Positions 50,461 to 59,157 of a stretch of DNA of 64,000 nucleotides are shown one piece after another. The position numbers were made by a program, and so were the translations under genes. The stretch is from Candidatus Hydrogenedentota bacterium (GTDB lineage: Bacteria; Hydrogenedentota; Hydrogenedentia; Hydrogenedentales; JAEUWI01). Location: positions 124,001-188,000 of the forward strand of contig JACPGE010000122.1 in NCBI GenBank assembly GCA_016182605.1, written 5' to 3'. The notes beneath the pieces are model-generated. The model made no database searches. It was not told the origin of the DNA and worked only from the letters and a program-made list of their open reading frames with translations. Position 1 is the stretch's first letter. Each line of letters opens with the position of its first letter.

Positions 50461-53439
50461 TTACTCCGCCGGGGGCGGCGAGTCGGCCTGGATGAAGGCG
50501 AAGAGATCGCGCAGGTCCTGATCGGCCATGCTGTTCAGTAGATTCTCCGGCATGACGGAGAGGGTCATGGGCGTCTTGCCGATCACCTTTTCCGTGGGGA
50601 GGGTCATTTCGTTGCCGGCGGAATCGACGAGGGTCGTCTCTGCGCCGGTCTCGCGCAACAGGAATCCGGTGATGGTGCGATCTTCCGCGCCGAGTCCGTC
50701 GTCTTCGCCCTGGATCGTGAAGACGGTGCCGGTGTATTCGGGCAGCACAGACTTTCCCGGATCGATGATATTGGTCACGAGGGCCCACAGGTCGACCCGG
50801 TTGAGGCCCGTGATATCGGGTCCGACTTTCCGTCCCACGCCGAGATGGACGTGACACTTGCCGCAGGTCTGCTCGTAGATGGCCACGCCCGGGCGGGCAT
50901 TGCCGGGGCCGTTCTTGATCGTCGCCCAGATGGCGTTTACCTGCGCGAGTTTTTCGGCGGGGCTGGTGCGTATGGCGCCCCAGTGCTTCTGCACGAGCGC
51001 GTCAATGGCGGGATCGTTGAGGGTAGCGAGGCTGGCGAGGAGATCGCGATCCACATCGGCGGCCGGCACCGCGCCGGAGTCAACCGCCTGCAGGAGGCCC
51101 GTGGCCCACGCCTTGCGTGCCACCAGGGCGCCTGCAATGCGCGCCTTCAATTCGCCGCCATTGGGCAGCGCCGCGAGCAGGGCCGCGCCGATGGCCGGAT
51201 CGCTGAACTGCTGCAGGGCGCCCAGCGCCTCCGCACGCAGGGCTCCGCCGTTCGGGTCCCTAAAGAGGGCGAGCAATGCGTCTTTCGCGGGGGCGTGGGT
51301 CTCCTCGCCGAGCAGTTTGATGAGGGGCAGGCGCTGCTCCACGGGCAGGGCCGCGTCCACCACCATAGCGGTGGCCCGGTCGAAGACGCCGGTATTGCCG
51401 AGGCGCGCCGCGATGATGAGCAGTTGCGTGTTGCCGGGGTCCTCCTCCAAGAGTGCCGCGAGCCGATCCTTCAGGGAAGCCGGAATGGAGGGAACGCTGC
51501 CGCGGCCCAGGCCTTCGGCAATGCCGCCGAGAAAGGCCTGGCGTTGGTCGGGCGCCTTAAGCATGCCGAGAAGGGTGGCGCAGGCTTCAAAATCTTCCAC
51601 ACGCCGATCCTGCACGAAGCGCCGGCCCAGGCGGGGCGCCAAGGTGGTATCGAAGATCGTGCTGTTGGCTTGCCGGGCCCCGTCTACCCAGGCGAGCACC
51701 GCGACGCGATCGGTCCGGATATGCTGTTCGAGGGCCCACCATAGCAGGAGCGGGACATGCGGGTCCCCGGTGTCTTTGCCGGAACGCAGCATGGCGAGCA
51801 TGATGGGCAGGGCCTCCGCCGGGGCGAGCCGTTTGCACGTGCTTGCCAACTGACTGCGAACCTGCACGTCCGTTTCGTTGGCGGCCAGGGCGGCCAGTTG
51901 GGCTTCGAGGGATTCGTTGATGGTGTGGTCGTTGCCCAGGAGGCGGATGGCCCAACTGCGCAAGAGGGGTTGGGGATGGTCCAGGGCCTTCGCTGCAACA
52001 TCGAGCGAGAAACCGCCGGAGGCGTTTAAGGCCCACAGCGCTTCCAGGGCGCGCTGATCGGTGTGCGACTCCACCAGGGACGCCAGTGCTGGAATGGCTG
52101 AGGCGTCTTTCCGATCATAGAGCACGCGGAGCGCGGTCTGCCGGTACCACTTGTTGGGATCTTCCAACATCTCGATCAGTTTTTCCGTTGAGGCGGTACC
52201 GAGATCGAAGGGCGCAAAGGGCGTGTTCTTGCCATAGGTGACGCGATAGATGCGCCCGGTCTCGCGCTGGATGCGATCATTCTCTGCGGAGACGCTCCAG
52301 GTGATGTTGCTGTCGTGCCAATCCGCGACGTAGAGCGCGCCATCGGGTCCCTGCGTCATGTAAACGGGCTGAAAGTGGGGATCTTCCGTGTGCAGCAATT
52401 GAAAGCGCTCGTGTGCCGCATAGGTGGAGCCCTGCGGCACGATCTCCGCGGCGCTTACTCCATGGACCAGTGCGCGCGCGGTGAAGAGGTAGTTCTGGTA
52501 TTCCGGGGGGAAGTTCGGCGCCTGGTAGGAGACCATGCCCTGGGAGAGTTTCACCTTGGAGCTGTGATCCTCCATGTTCTCAAACCAGCCGTAGGCGTAG
52601 GGGTTGGTAAGTTCCCCGTGCTTCGCCCAGCCTTTCCAATAGTAGCCGCCCTGCACCTGGTGAAAACCGATCACGCCGCCATTGCCGCCGGTGAACATGC
52701 GGCCTGCCGCGTCTTGTGCAATGCCGAAGTTGTTGTGGCCGCCCTCCGCAAACAATTCGAAGCGCCGGTCGGCGGTGTTGTATCGCCACAGGTTTTGCCC
52801 TTTGAAATGCAGCCCCTCGTCCCCCATTCCCGGCCGCGAGATGGTGGCGGTCGTGGTGGAGCCCTGGTAGCCGTAGAGCCAGCCATCGGCCCCCCAGCAG
52901 AGGCCGTTCGCCACGGCGTGCAGATCTTCCAGGCCGAAACCGGCAAGATGTACCACGGGTTCGCCATCGGGCACGTCGTCCCGGTTCGCATCGGCATAGA
53001 AGAGCAGGTAGGGCGGATTCAGCACCCACACACCGCCGCGGCCCACGAGCGCGCCCGTGGTCACGCTGAGTCCGGTGACGAAATCCTTCGTGCTTTCGAA
53101 GGCGCCATCGCCGTCAGTGTCTTCGAGTATGGTGACTTTGTCCTGACCCGGGTAATGATTGGGGGGCGCGGGAGGCGGAAAGTTTTCGTATTGAATGCGC
53201 CAGTACTCGTCATGGCCAGTGACTTTCAGTCCGGCGGGAAAGGGAAACTGGAGGTACTGCACGACCCAGAGGCGTCCGCGTTCGTCGAAATTGAGGTAGA
53301 CCGGCTGGCGTATGACGGGTTCTTTTGCCACGGCCTCAATCTCGAAACCGGGCGCCATCTGGAATGGGGGATCCTGTGCGACGGCGGCGGCGGATGCCAG
53401 TGCGAGGAGCTGCGTGGTAGCGATCAAAAAGCGAAGCAC
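50461..53439 (-). CDS. PVC-type heme-binding dehydrogenase-like protein with HEAT repeats
   Basis: The protein has 992 residues with a signal peptide (FLIATTQLLALASAAAVA). The N-terminal domain (about 25-410) is a sugar-dehydrogenase-like propeller with GRLWVVQYLQ, DTDGDGAFE and GPDGALYVADWHDSNI. The central region (about 430-830) is made of HEAT-like alpha repeats. The C-terminal heme domain has the single CxxCH motif CGKCH and the family ending LPTEKVIG...MPENLLNSM. This architecture is the Pirellula/Verrucomicrobium-type membrane-bound dehydrogenase/heme-binding family, largely restricted to PVC and related phyla. The start is GTG at 53439 with GGAGAT 9 bases upstream. Substrate unknown. 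Confidence 0.93.
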   Translation of the reverse strand: MLRFLIATTQLLALASAAAVAQDPPFQMAPGFEIEAVAKEPVIRQPVYLNFDERGRLWVVQYLQFPFPAGLKVTGHDEYWRIQYENFPPPAPPNHYPGQDKVTILEDTDGDGAFESTKDFVTGLSVTTGALVGRGGVWVLNPPYLLFYADANRDDVPDGEPVVHLAGFGLEDLHAVANGLCWGADGWLYGYQGSTTTATISRPGMGDEGLHFKGQNLWRYNTADRRFELFAEGGHNNFGIAQDAAGRMFTGGNGGVIGFHQVQGGYYWKGWAKHGELTNPYAYGWFENMEDHSSKVKLSQGMVSYQAPNFPPEYQNYLFTARALVHGVSAAEIVPQGSTYAAHERFQLLHTEDPHFQPVYMTQGPDGALYVADWHDSNITWSVSAENDRIQRETGRIYRVTYGKNTPFAPFDLGTASTEKLIEMLEDPNKWYRQTALRVLYDRKDASAIPALASLVESHTDQRALEALWALNASGGFSLDVAAKALDHPQPLLRSWAIRLLGNDHTINESLEAQLAALAANETDVQVRSQLASTCKRLAPAEALPIMLAMLRSGKDTGDPHVPLLLWWALEQHIRTDRVAVLAWVDGARQANSTIFDTTLAPRLGRRFVQDRRVEDFEACATLLGMLKAPDQRQAFLGGIAEGLGRGSVPSIPASLKDRLAALLEEDPGNTQLLIIAARLGNTGVFDRATAMVVDAALPVEQRLPLIKLLGEETHAPAKDALLALFRDPNGGALRAEALGALQQFSDPAIGAALLAALPNGGELKARIAGALVARKAWATGLLQAVDSGAVPAADVDRDLLASLATLNDPAIDALVQKHWGAIRTSPAEKLAQVNAIWATIKNGPGNARPGVAIYEQTCGKCHVHLGVGRKVGPDITGLNRVDLWALVTNIIDPGKSVLPEYTGTVFTIQGEDDGLGAEDRTITGFLLRETGAETTLVDSAGNEMTLPTEKVIGKTPMTLSVMPENLLNSMADQDLRDLFAFIQADSPPPAE

Positions 53440-53620
53440 GTTCTGGATCTCCCTGTGGCCGCGCACACCGCCATGGGGCACGTGGAGGGCCATTTTACAC
53501 GGCGGGGCCCGGGGCGCCAAATCGGGGCTGTGGTGTGGAAAAAAGGGACGGCAAGGACAACAAGGACGGCAGGGAGAAGAGCGATGTTAAGGAAGTGCAA
53601 AGGCGGCGGGGCCGTTTGCC

Positions 53621-55075
53621 TTACTCGCTCTGCGCGGATTCCTTTTTTCCGGCGAACTTCAGTTCCGGGTACTGCGCCGAGGGCCGGTCGAGCAGCCCCT
53701 GTTGCGCGCCGCGGAGGTGCCGATCAAAAAAGGCCAGTGTATAGGTGCACAGCAGGTCGCTGGCGTGCGGGCCGTCGATGGGTCCTTTGAGATTCAGGCG
53801 GTACGCAAGTGGCGACAGCAGGGCCATGAGGGTGAAGTCGTTGTGGTTGGAGCCCTCCAGCCACGTTTCATAGACGGGCGCGGTGCTCTGGGCGAGGATG
53901 GGCGCCAGTATGGCGTTGTTTGCGCCCTCGCGCGTGTGCCACTGCTCGCTGAGGATGGACATGTAGGGAATGGCGAGGGGTTTGCCGCGCACGTCTTGCG
54001 ACACGGGCTCCACCCAGGAATCGTAGGCCAGCGCGGCCTTCACGCGCGGATCGCGGACGGCCACTTCCGTTATCGCGCCGCCGCCCGTTGAATGCCCGAA
54101 CACGCCGATCTGTTTCAGGTTGAGCCGCCCCTTCAAGATGGACGCGCGCTTGCCCTCGTTCATGGCTTCCAGTTCGCCGATGATGTGCATCACGTCGCCC
54201 GCGAAGGAGTCCACCAGCTTTTCGATTGCCGCTTGACGCCCCGCTGCGCCCGCCTCTTCCAGGGTGGGCAAGGCGCCCGGGTTGTAAGGATATACTGTGC
54301 CATCGGGGAAGCGGGTGGCGATGGCGCCGTAGGTGTGATCGGGCGCCACGACCACATAGCCATTGCTCACCAGGCGCTCGATCTGATCCTGCGCCACCTG
54401 GCGGAATCCGGTCCAGCCGTGCGAATAGATGAGGATGGGGAACTTGGTTTCTCCCAATTCGATGGGGGCATTTTCGACGGTGTTGGAATCGATCAGGGCG
54501 GTGTGGTTGAGGAAGAAACCGGGAAAACCGAGGTTCTTCGCGAGCACCGGGGCGCATTGCGCGGCATCGCCCCACCAGCGCGCGGTCTTCATACCCGGGG
54601 CGAGTTTCGCGGGATACCACACCTGAACCATATATTGCCGGGGCGCTTCGGCATCGGGGCCGTAGTATTCTTTCCGCAGTGGATCCGTGAACTCTTCCGT
54701 GAAGGTGCCGATGGCGTGTGCGCCTCCGGGTTCTGGCAGCTTGGGCACGGGCAACCCCCAGGCGAGGCCTGCGGTGAGGGCGGTACAGAGCAGGGCCGAC
54801 GCATAGCCCAGGAGCCGCGCCGCACGTGCGCCGCCGGTGGATGCGGCATGGTTGACGGTGCGCAGGCCCAGCAGGAGCAGTATCGGGGCCAGGAAATAGG
54901 CGGGAACCATTTGCCAGCGGCTGCCCTCCAGAAAGAGATGGACGAGGAGCAGCAGGCAGGCCAGTGCCGGGAGTTGAAAACGGCGGGCGCTTGCGGGGCG
55001 GCTGCGCCATTGATCGAAGCAATCGCCGATCGCGATTGCGAGTGCGATCAGGAGCAGGATTTCGAATACGCGCAT
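53621..55075 (-). CDS. PAF-acetylhydrolase-like alpha/beta hydrolase with membrane-helix N-terminus
   Basis: The protein has 484 residues. Four N-terminal membrane helices (about 1-125) are followed by an alpha/beta-hydrolase domain of the platelet-activating-factor acetylhydrolase (isoform II) type. It shows FPILIYSHGWTGFR, the nucleophile elbow GVFGHSTGGG, the Asp-region AYDSWVEP and the catalytic His in GSNHNDFTL. Substrates may be short-chain or oxidised phospholipids or other esters. The ATG at 55075 follows GGGAG and puts the first helix at the N-terminus. The gene is separated by 181 bases from the heme-binding protein on the same strand. Confidence 0.87.
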   Translation of the reverse strand: MRVFEILLLIALAIAIGDCFDQWRSRPASARRFQLPALACLLLLVHLFLEGSRWQMVPAYFLAPILLLLGLRTVNHAASTGGARAARLLGYASALLCTALTAGLAWGLPVPKLPEPGGAHAIGTFTEEFTDPLRKEYYGPDAEAPRQYMVQVWYPAKLAPGMKTARWWGDAAQCAPVLAKNLGFPGFFLNHTALIDSNTVENAPIELGETKFPILIYSHGWTGFRQVAQDQIERLVSNGYVVVAPDHTYGAIATRFPDGTVYPYNPGALPTLEEAGAAGRQAAIEKLVDSFAGDVMHIIGELEAMNEGKRASILKGRLNLKQIGVFGHSTGGGAITEVAVRDPRVKAALAYDSWVEPVSQDVRGKPLAIPYMSILSEQWHTREGANNAILAPILAQSTAPVYETWLEGSNHNDFTLMALLSPLAYRLNLKGPIDGPHASDLLCTYTLAFFDRHLRGAQQGLLDRPSAQYPELKFAGKKESAQSE

Positions 55076-55200
55076 GGTCACTCTCCCGGAGACGGATCTT
55101 TTGTATGCCGACTCGGCTTGCTGGGGAGAGCAAAATGCCACATTGGACCGCGGGAATCAAGAATGTTCCGTGCGGCTGCCCCGAAGCTACGCAGCATAGA

Positions 55201-55842
55201 CTATTCGCTCACTGGGGAGACGTCTGTGGCGTCTGGGGTCGATTCCCCCGGGATCTTGCGGGCTTTGCTCTGTGCGATCAGGGCATTCACCACGGCGATG
55301 CGCAAGCGGGAGCCGGCGCGCCGTCCACTGTGGGCCTCGAGTACCAGGACATCCAGTCTGGTTTTGAAGCGCTTTGGCACATAGCACACCCATACGGGAT
55401 ACCAGAAAAGCCGGAACTCTTCCACCTCTTTGACGATAGGTTTGAAGAGACGGCGTTCACGCAGCGTGTAGTGCAGCAGCCCTTTGCGCCCCAGGGCCGC
55501 GGCTTCGTCTTCGCCGATCACGGGCTCAATGGTTTCTTCTTCAACGTCGAGCGGGATGATGTAGCGCGTGTCTTCGAGAATTTGGACATGACCGCCGCAC
55601 CCGTCGACGGAGGCCCAGACAAAACTCGGTTTACCGCGGAGTTCGGAGGCGAAACGAATGGCGTATGCGGGCATCCACAAGAGTTCGGCACAGGGTGGGG
55701 TGCGCTTCCCGGTGTGCGTGGGTTCAATGATCTGTATTTTCCACCGGAGCAGACCGTACAGATTGAAGATTCGCGGGCGGTTGAAGATGGCCACCGCATC
55801 CGCGCCGGAGAATCTCAACGGCAAACCGGAAATGGAATTCAC
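55201..55842 (-). CDS. Conserved-looking protein of unknown function, symporter operon
   Basis: The protein has 213 residues with no signal peptide and no clear transmembrane helix. Aromatic-rich beta segments (FNLYGLLRWKIQII, FRLFWYPVWVCYVP) alternate with acidic stretches (DVEEETIEPVIGEDE). I recognise no family. Its start overlaps the 83-residue membrane protein gene by 4 bases (ATGA), so it is translationally coupled into the SSS symporter operon and ends it. A role in symporter regulation or assembly is inference from context only. Confidence 0.72.
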   Translation of the reverse strand: MNSISGLPLRFSGADAVAIFNRPRIFNLYGLLRWKIQIIEPTHTGKRTPPCAELLWMPAYAIRFASELRGKPSFVWASVDGCGGHVQILEDTRYIIPLDVEEETIEPVIGEDEAAALGRKGLLHYTLRERRLFKPIVKEVEEFRLFWYPVWVCYVPKRFKTRLDVLVLEAHSGRRAGSRLRIAVVNALIAQSKARKIPGESTPDATDVSPVSE

Positions 55843-56090
55843 GGTTTCAGTTTGTCTGGATTGCGCTTTTTGAGTGCACGGCCGTAATACATGCCCAGCA
55901 ATCCACCGAGAACGAGGACCATGCCGGCAATGAAGTTGACGATGGCCGCGCGGGGCGTGTCCAGGGAGAAGACGGTGCCAAACACCACGGGCAGCCCGAT
56001 GACAAAGATGTAGAGGCCAATGGCAAAGTAGGTTTCGCCATCGCGTTTCCCGTGATTGACGGGTTCATCTCTGGAGGTGTTGTCGGCCAT
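55839..56090 (-). CDS. Small two-helix membrane protein
   Basis: The protein has 83 residues. A polar N-terminus precedes two transmembrane helices (about 22-42 and 48-68) with a basic C-terminus, GRALKKRNPDKLKP. No family is recognised. It lies 12 bases after the 102-residue membrane protein gene and overlaps the next gene by 4 bases. The small size and operon position with an Na+/solute symporter recall accessory subunits such as DUF4212-type partners of some symporters, but I cannot show homology. Confidence 0.75.
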   Translation of the reverse strand: MADNTSRDEPVNHGKRDGETYFAIGLYIFVIGLPVVFGTVFSLDTPRAAIVNFIAGMVLVLGGLLGMYYGRALKKRNPDKLKP

Positions 56091-56102
56091 GCGTCTCGGC
56101 TC

Positions 56103-56411
56103 CTACCGGTTGAAATAGAAATAGACCAGCACATGGGGCAGCATCGATATGATGGTCCAAAGGCGCAAGTCGGTGTAGAAGGCCTTAACGGGGCGGCCCT
56201 TGTTGACGTATTCTTCCTTTAGAATCAGATTGACCCAGAGCATGGCGCCGATGAAGAGGGTGAGCGCGGCGATCATTGCGTAGGGCCTGTAGAACTGGTT
56301 CAAGAAGTCGTTGACCGGATGGAAAATTGGATTGAGGATCCACCCGAACGCGGGCTCAAAGATCGACTCCACGTACTCTTTGAAGATATCGTATTGGGTT
56401 TTCGTATCCAT
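56103..56411 (-). CDS. Small membrane protein coupled to the SSS symporter
   Basis: The protein has 102 residues. An amphipathic N-terminus (MDTKTQYDIFKEYVESIFEP) is followed by two membrane helices (about 41-62 and 83-100). The stop of the symporter gene and the start of this gene share base 56411, so expression is tightly coupled. No family is recognised. Aromatic residues are frequent (YFYFNR at the end). A structural partner role for the symporter is plausible but unproven. Confidence 0.75.
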   Translation of the reverse strand: MDTKTQYDIFKEYVESIFEPAFGWILNPIFHPVNDFLNQFYRPYAMIAALTLFIGAMLWVNLILKEEYVNKGRPVKAFYTDLRLWTIISMLPHVLVYFYFNR

Positions 56412-57970
56412 CAGGAACCCACCCTTTCATTCAGCGCGGCCTGGGCCTCATCGCTATGCAGCACGGAACCCCAGGTGAGGCCCCGGATCTTGTCTTCTGG
56501 CTCGGGTTTTGTCAGCAGGCTAACGACGACGCAGACCACAAAGCTCAGCAGGAAGGAATACATAGCCACGTAGAGGAAGGGGTCGCTGATGGTAAAGACG
56601 CCTGGAGTGAAATTGAGGATAAAGCAGAAGGGCACGCCGACACCCAGGGCCGCGAGGGCACCCTTGCTGTTCGCGCGCGGCCACATGATGCCCAGGAGCA
56701 GAATGGAGAAGATCGGTCCCTGGAAGAGCGACAGCAGCATTTGCGAGAAGACGTAAATGGAGTCCTGGTCGCCGATCGGTTTTGCCAAAATGGCGGAGGT
56801 CACGATAAAGATGAACGTCGTGGCCCGGCCCCAGAATACGGCCCGGCGTTCGTCCATGGGTCCGTGCCCCTTCCATTTCCGGTATTGCCCCACGATGTCC
56901 GTGATGGTGATGGTTGCCGTCGAATTGAGCTGTGCCGAGATGTGGGACATCAGTGCGGCGAAGAGCGCCGAGAACATGAGTCCGCGAAGCCCGGGGGGCA
57001 TCAGCAGGCGGATCATTTCCGGCACGGCACGATCGGGATTGTCCAGCCCGGGTACGAGTACGATTGCGCACAGGCCCGGCAGCGCCACCATCAAGGGAAT
57101 CATGGACTTCAGCAGACCGGCGAAGAGCATACCGCCTTTTGCGTCCCATTCGGTGCGCGCGCCCAGGGTGCGCTGCACGACGACCTGATTGCCGCTCATG
57201 TAGGCGATGGCCATGACGATGCCCAATCCGAACACGATGCCAGACCAGGGAAAGGGTGTGCTTGTGTCATTGGGGAGCAAGAGCGTGAAGTGGTTTGCGT
57301 ACTCGGGCCCCATCGCCAAGACCTTGGATTCCAGGGCGCTCCAGCCGCCCACTTCCCACACGGTCAGTGCCAGGAGACTGAAGCCGCCGACATACATGAC
57401 GATCAATTGCACCACGTCAGTGAAGACCACGGCGGTGAGACCGCCTGAAATGGTGTAAATTCCGGTGATTGCCGCTGTGAGAAACACGACGGGGTACTGG
57501 GGCCAGCCCAGAATGGTGAAAATGAGCTTGTCGGCCGTAATCCACAGCATCATGGAGAGACCGATGAAGAGCAGCCAGGCCCAGATGAGCCCATTGATGA
57601 ACTGTACCGCGCTGTTGTAACGGCGTCCCAGAAATTCCGGAATCGTGAAGACGCCCGAACGCCAGAAATAGGGCACGAATACGAAGGCGGCCACCACCAT
57701 GGCGGGCATGGAGCCCAGCCAGTCGAAGTTTGCTGCGGCAACCCCATACTTATAGGCGGCCCCGGAAACGGCGACGAAGTCCGTCGCGCCGATATCGGAG
57801 GTGACGACCGAGAAGCCAATCGCCCAGAAGGGCAGGGCCTTGCCTGCCGTGAAGAAATCTTCCACGCTGTCGACGTAACGCGTGCAGTAGGAGCCGAGGA
57901 TGAGGGAACCGACCATGTAAATAAAGATGATGAAGAGGTCGATGTTGCTCAGGCCGATATACTGTTCCAT
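56411..57970 (-). CDS. Sodium:solute symporter (SSS family), first gene of a four-gene operon
   Basis: The protein has 519 residues with about 13 helices. SSS motifs are FFTAGKALPFWAIGFSVVTSDIGATDF (Na+ site region), IPEFLGRRYNSAVQ, YTISGGLTAVVFTDVVQ and ALMSHISAQLNSTATI, with Ser/Thr-rich helix 8. It is in the SGLT-like branch and likely takes up a sugar or other organic solute with Na+. GGAG lies 7 bases before the ATG. A promoter is predicted at 58024-58053. It is followed without a gap by two small membrane protein genes and a 213-residue protein gene. Confidence 0.92.
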   Translation of the reverse strand: MEQYIGLSNIDLFIIFIYMVGSLILGSYCTRYVDSVEDFFTAGKALPFWAIGFSVVTSDIGATDFVAVSGAAYKYGVAAANFDWLGSMPAMVVAAFVFVPYFWRSGVFTIPEFLGRRYNSAVQFINGLIWAWLLFIGLSMMLWITADKLIFTILGWPQYPVVFLTAAITGIYTISGGLTAVVFTDVVQLIVMYVGGFSLLALTVWEVGGWSALESKVLAMGPEYANHFTLLLPNDTSTPFPWSGIVFGLGIVMAIAYMSGNQVVVQRTLGARTEWDAKGGMLFAGLLKSMIPLMVALPGLCAIVLVPGLDNPDRAVPEMIRLLMPPGLRGLMFSALFAALMSHISAQLNSTATITITDIVGQYRKWKGHGPMDERRAVFWGRATTFIFIVTSAILAKPIGDQDSIYVFSQMLLSLFQGPIFSILLLGIMWPRANSKGALAALGVGVPFCFILNFTPGVFTISDPFLYVAMYSFLLSFVVCVVVSLLTKPEPEDKIRGLTWGSVLHSDEAQAALNERVGS

Positions 57971-58023
57971 TGGTCACTCCGCGTACCGGGTTTCGCTGCG
58001 GTTGGCGCTCCATACAGTGGGCG

Positions 58024-58053
58024 ACTATATCAAAAGCTGCCGAGAAACCGCAA
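58024..58053 (-). promoter_or_regulatory. Predicted promoter of the SSS symporter operon
   Basis: On the minus strand TTGCGG, an 18-base spacer and TATAGT lie about 53 bases before the ATG at 57970. Confidence 0.45.
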
Positions 58054-58167
58054 GATCGACTAATGAAAAATCCGCGTTTTCCTGGCGCGGATGGGCGGTT
58101 GCCAACAATGCTCCCTGGTTGAACGCCTTGGTACGGCGTAGCCGCATTGGGTTGCAGATCGAAAAGA

Positions 58168-58196
58168 CCGGGCGCCCCGGCATGCGGAGCGCCCGG
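58168..58196 (-). terminator. Hairpin terminator after the DinB-like gene
   Basis: CCGGGCGC (58168-58175) pairs with GCGCCCGG (58189-58196). Read on the minus strand it lies 20 bases after the stop and is followed by TCTTTTC. Confidence 0.6.
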
Positions 58197-58216
58197 CGAG
58201 AGGTTGGAACGGTTGC

Positions 58217-58717
58217 TTACAATTTGGCGATGAGGGCCATCTGTCCGCGGTGATGGGCGTCGTGGCTCACCATGATGTTGAGGGAGGCGCCGATGGAGGA
58301 GAAATAGGCGCGCAGCGGTTCGGGGGTCTTGTCGGACATGGGATTGGGCAACTGATCGTCGGTCAATTGCTCCACGCGTTGAATCACGGCGGTCATGGCG
58401 TCTTTGTAGAGGGCTTTCACTTCGTCCCACGCGGGATACATGGAGGCATCGGTTGAGGGGGGCGTGCCGCGTGCAAAGTCGGGCGCAAAGAGACGCACAT
58501 TTTCCTTGCCGATCATGCTTTCTTCGTTGAACATCCACATGATGCAGATGGTGTTCAGGGTGTTGGCGAGGTGCCCCATCAGCCACAGGGGCGTGGCCTT
58601 GCCCTCTTTCAATTGGTACAGGCGCCGGTCCTCGGGAATCTCATCCGCCAGTTTGAGGGTCTGGTAACGCGCCATCTTCAATTGTTCGACCAACAGCTCG
58701 ATCTTTGCCTGGCTCAT
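58217..58717 (-). CDS. DinB-like metalloprotein (DUF664/DinB_2 superfamily)
   Basis: The protein has 166 residues, an all-helical four-helix bundle. Metal-ligand histidines are expected in LMGHLANTLNT and in HDAHHRGQMALI near the C-terminus, the DinB signature. The superfamily includes thiol-dependent transferases and proteins of unknown function. AGGAG lies about 8 bases before the ATG at 58717. It is the last of three same-strand genes (mpl, glutaredoxin-like, this one), followed by a hairpin terminator. Confidence 0.87.
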   Translation of the reverse strand: MSQAKIELLVEQLKMARYQTLKLADEIPEDRRLYQLKEGKATPLWLMGHLANTLNTICIMWMFNEESMIGKENVRLFAPDFARGTPPSTDASMYPAWDEVKALYKDAMTAVIQRVEQLTDDQLPNPMSDKTPEPLRAYFSSIGASLNIMVSHDAHHRGQMALIAKL

Positions 58718-58833
58718 CGTTCGCTCTCCTTGCCGCCCTTGCGATTGTCGTGTGAGTCGTGCGGCCACCCTGGGCCACCCGGTGAGAAGTCGTTCCGGCG
58801 CACCGTCCCTTACATCGGGCGCGTCCGGCGCCG

Positions 58834-59091
58834 CTATCCTGATATACCGAAGAGGGTTTTCGCAAATGAAACCGAAAAGGGCTTTCCGGGTTCGTAACCC
58901 CGGAACCATTCTCCGTCTATGACGAGGTAGGGCACCCCGAGTTTGCCGGTCTTCTCCTGCAATTCGATGCCGAACTCTGGATCTTCGCGAATGTCGCGGT
59001 TTTCATAGACGATGCCGTGCTCCTCCATGAACGACTTCAGGTGCTGGCAATCGCCGCACATTTTTGCCGAATACATGATTATCTCTGCCAC
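58834..59091 (-). CDS. Glutaredoxin-like thiol protein
   Basis: The protein has 85 residues with a thioredoxin fold. The N-terminus EIIMYSAKMCGDCQHLKSF holds the redox pair CGDC, and GVPYLVIDGEWFRGYEP contains the cis-Pro. It resembles the NrdH/glutaredoxin group of small dithiol oxidoreductases. The start is GTG at 59091 with AAAGGAG 9 bases upstream, better than the open frame from 59136. It lies 66 bases after mpl and 116 before the DinB-like gene. Confidence 0.9.
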   Translation of the reverse strand: MAEIIMYSAKMCGDCQHLKSFMEEHGIVYENRDIREDPEFGIELQEKTGKLGVPYLVIDGEWFRGYEPGKPFSVSFAKTLFGISG

Positions 59092-59157
59092 GATGGGTAC
59101 TCCTTTGCATCCCATTTCTGGGTCGCAGCGCCGCACGCGCCGCTTACACGATCCCGC

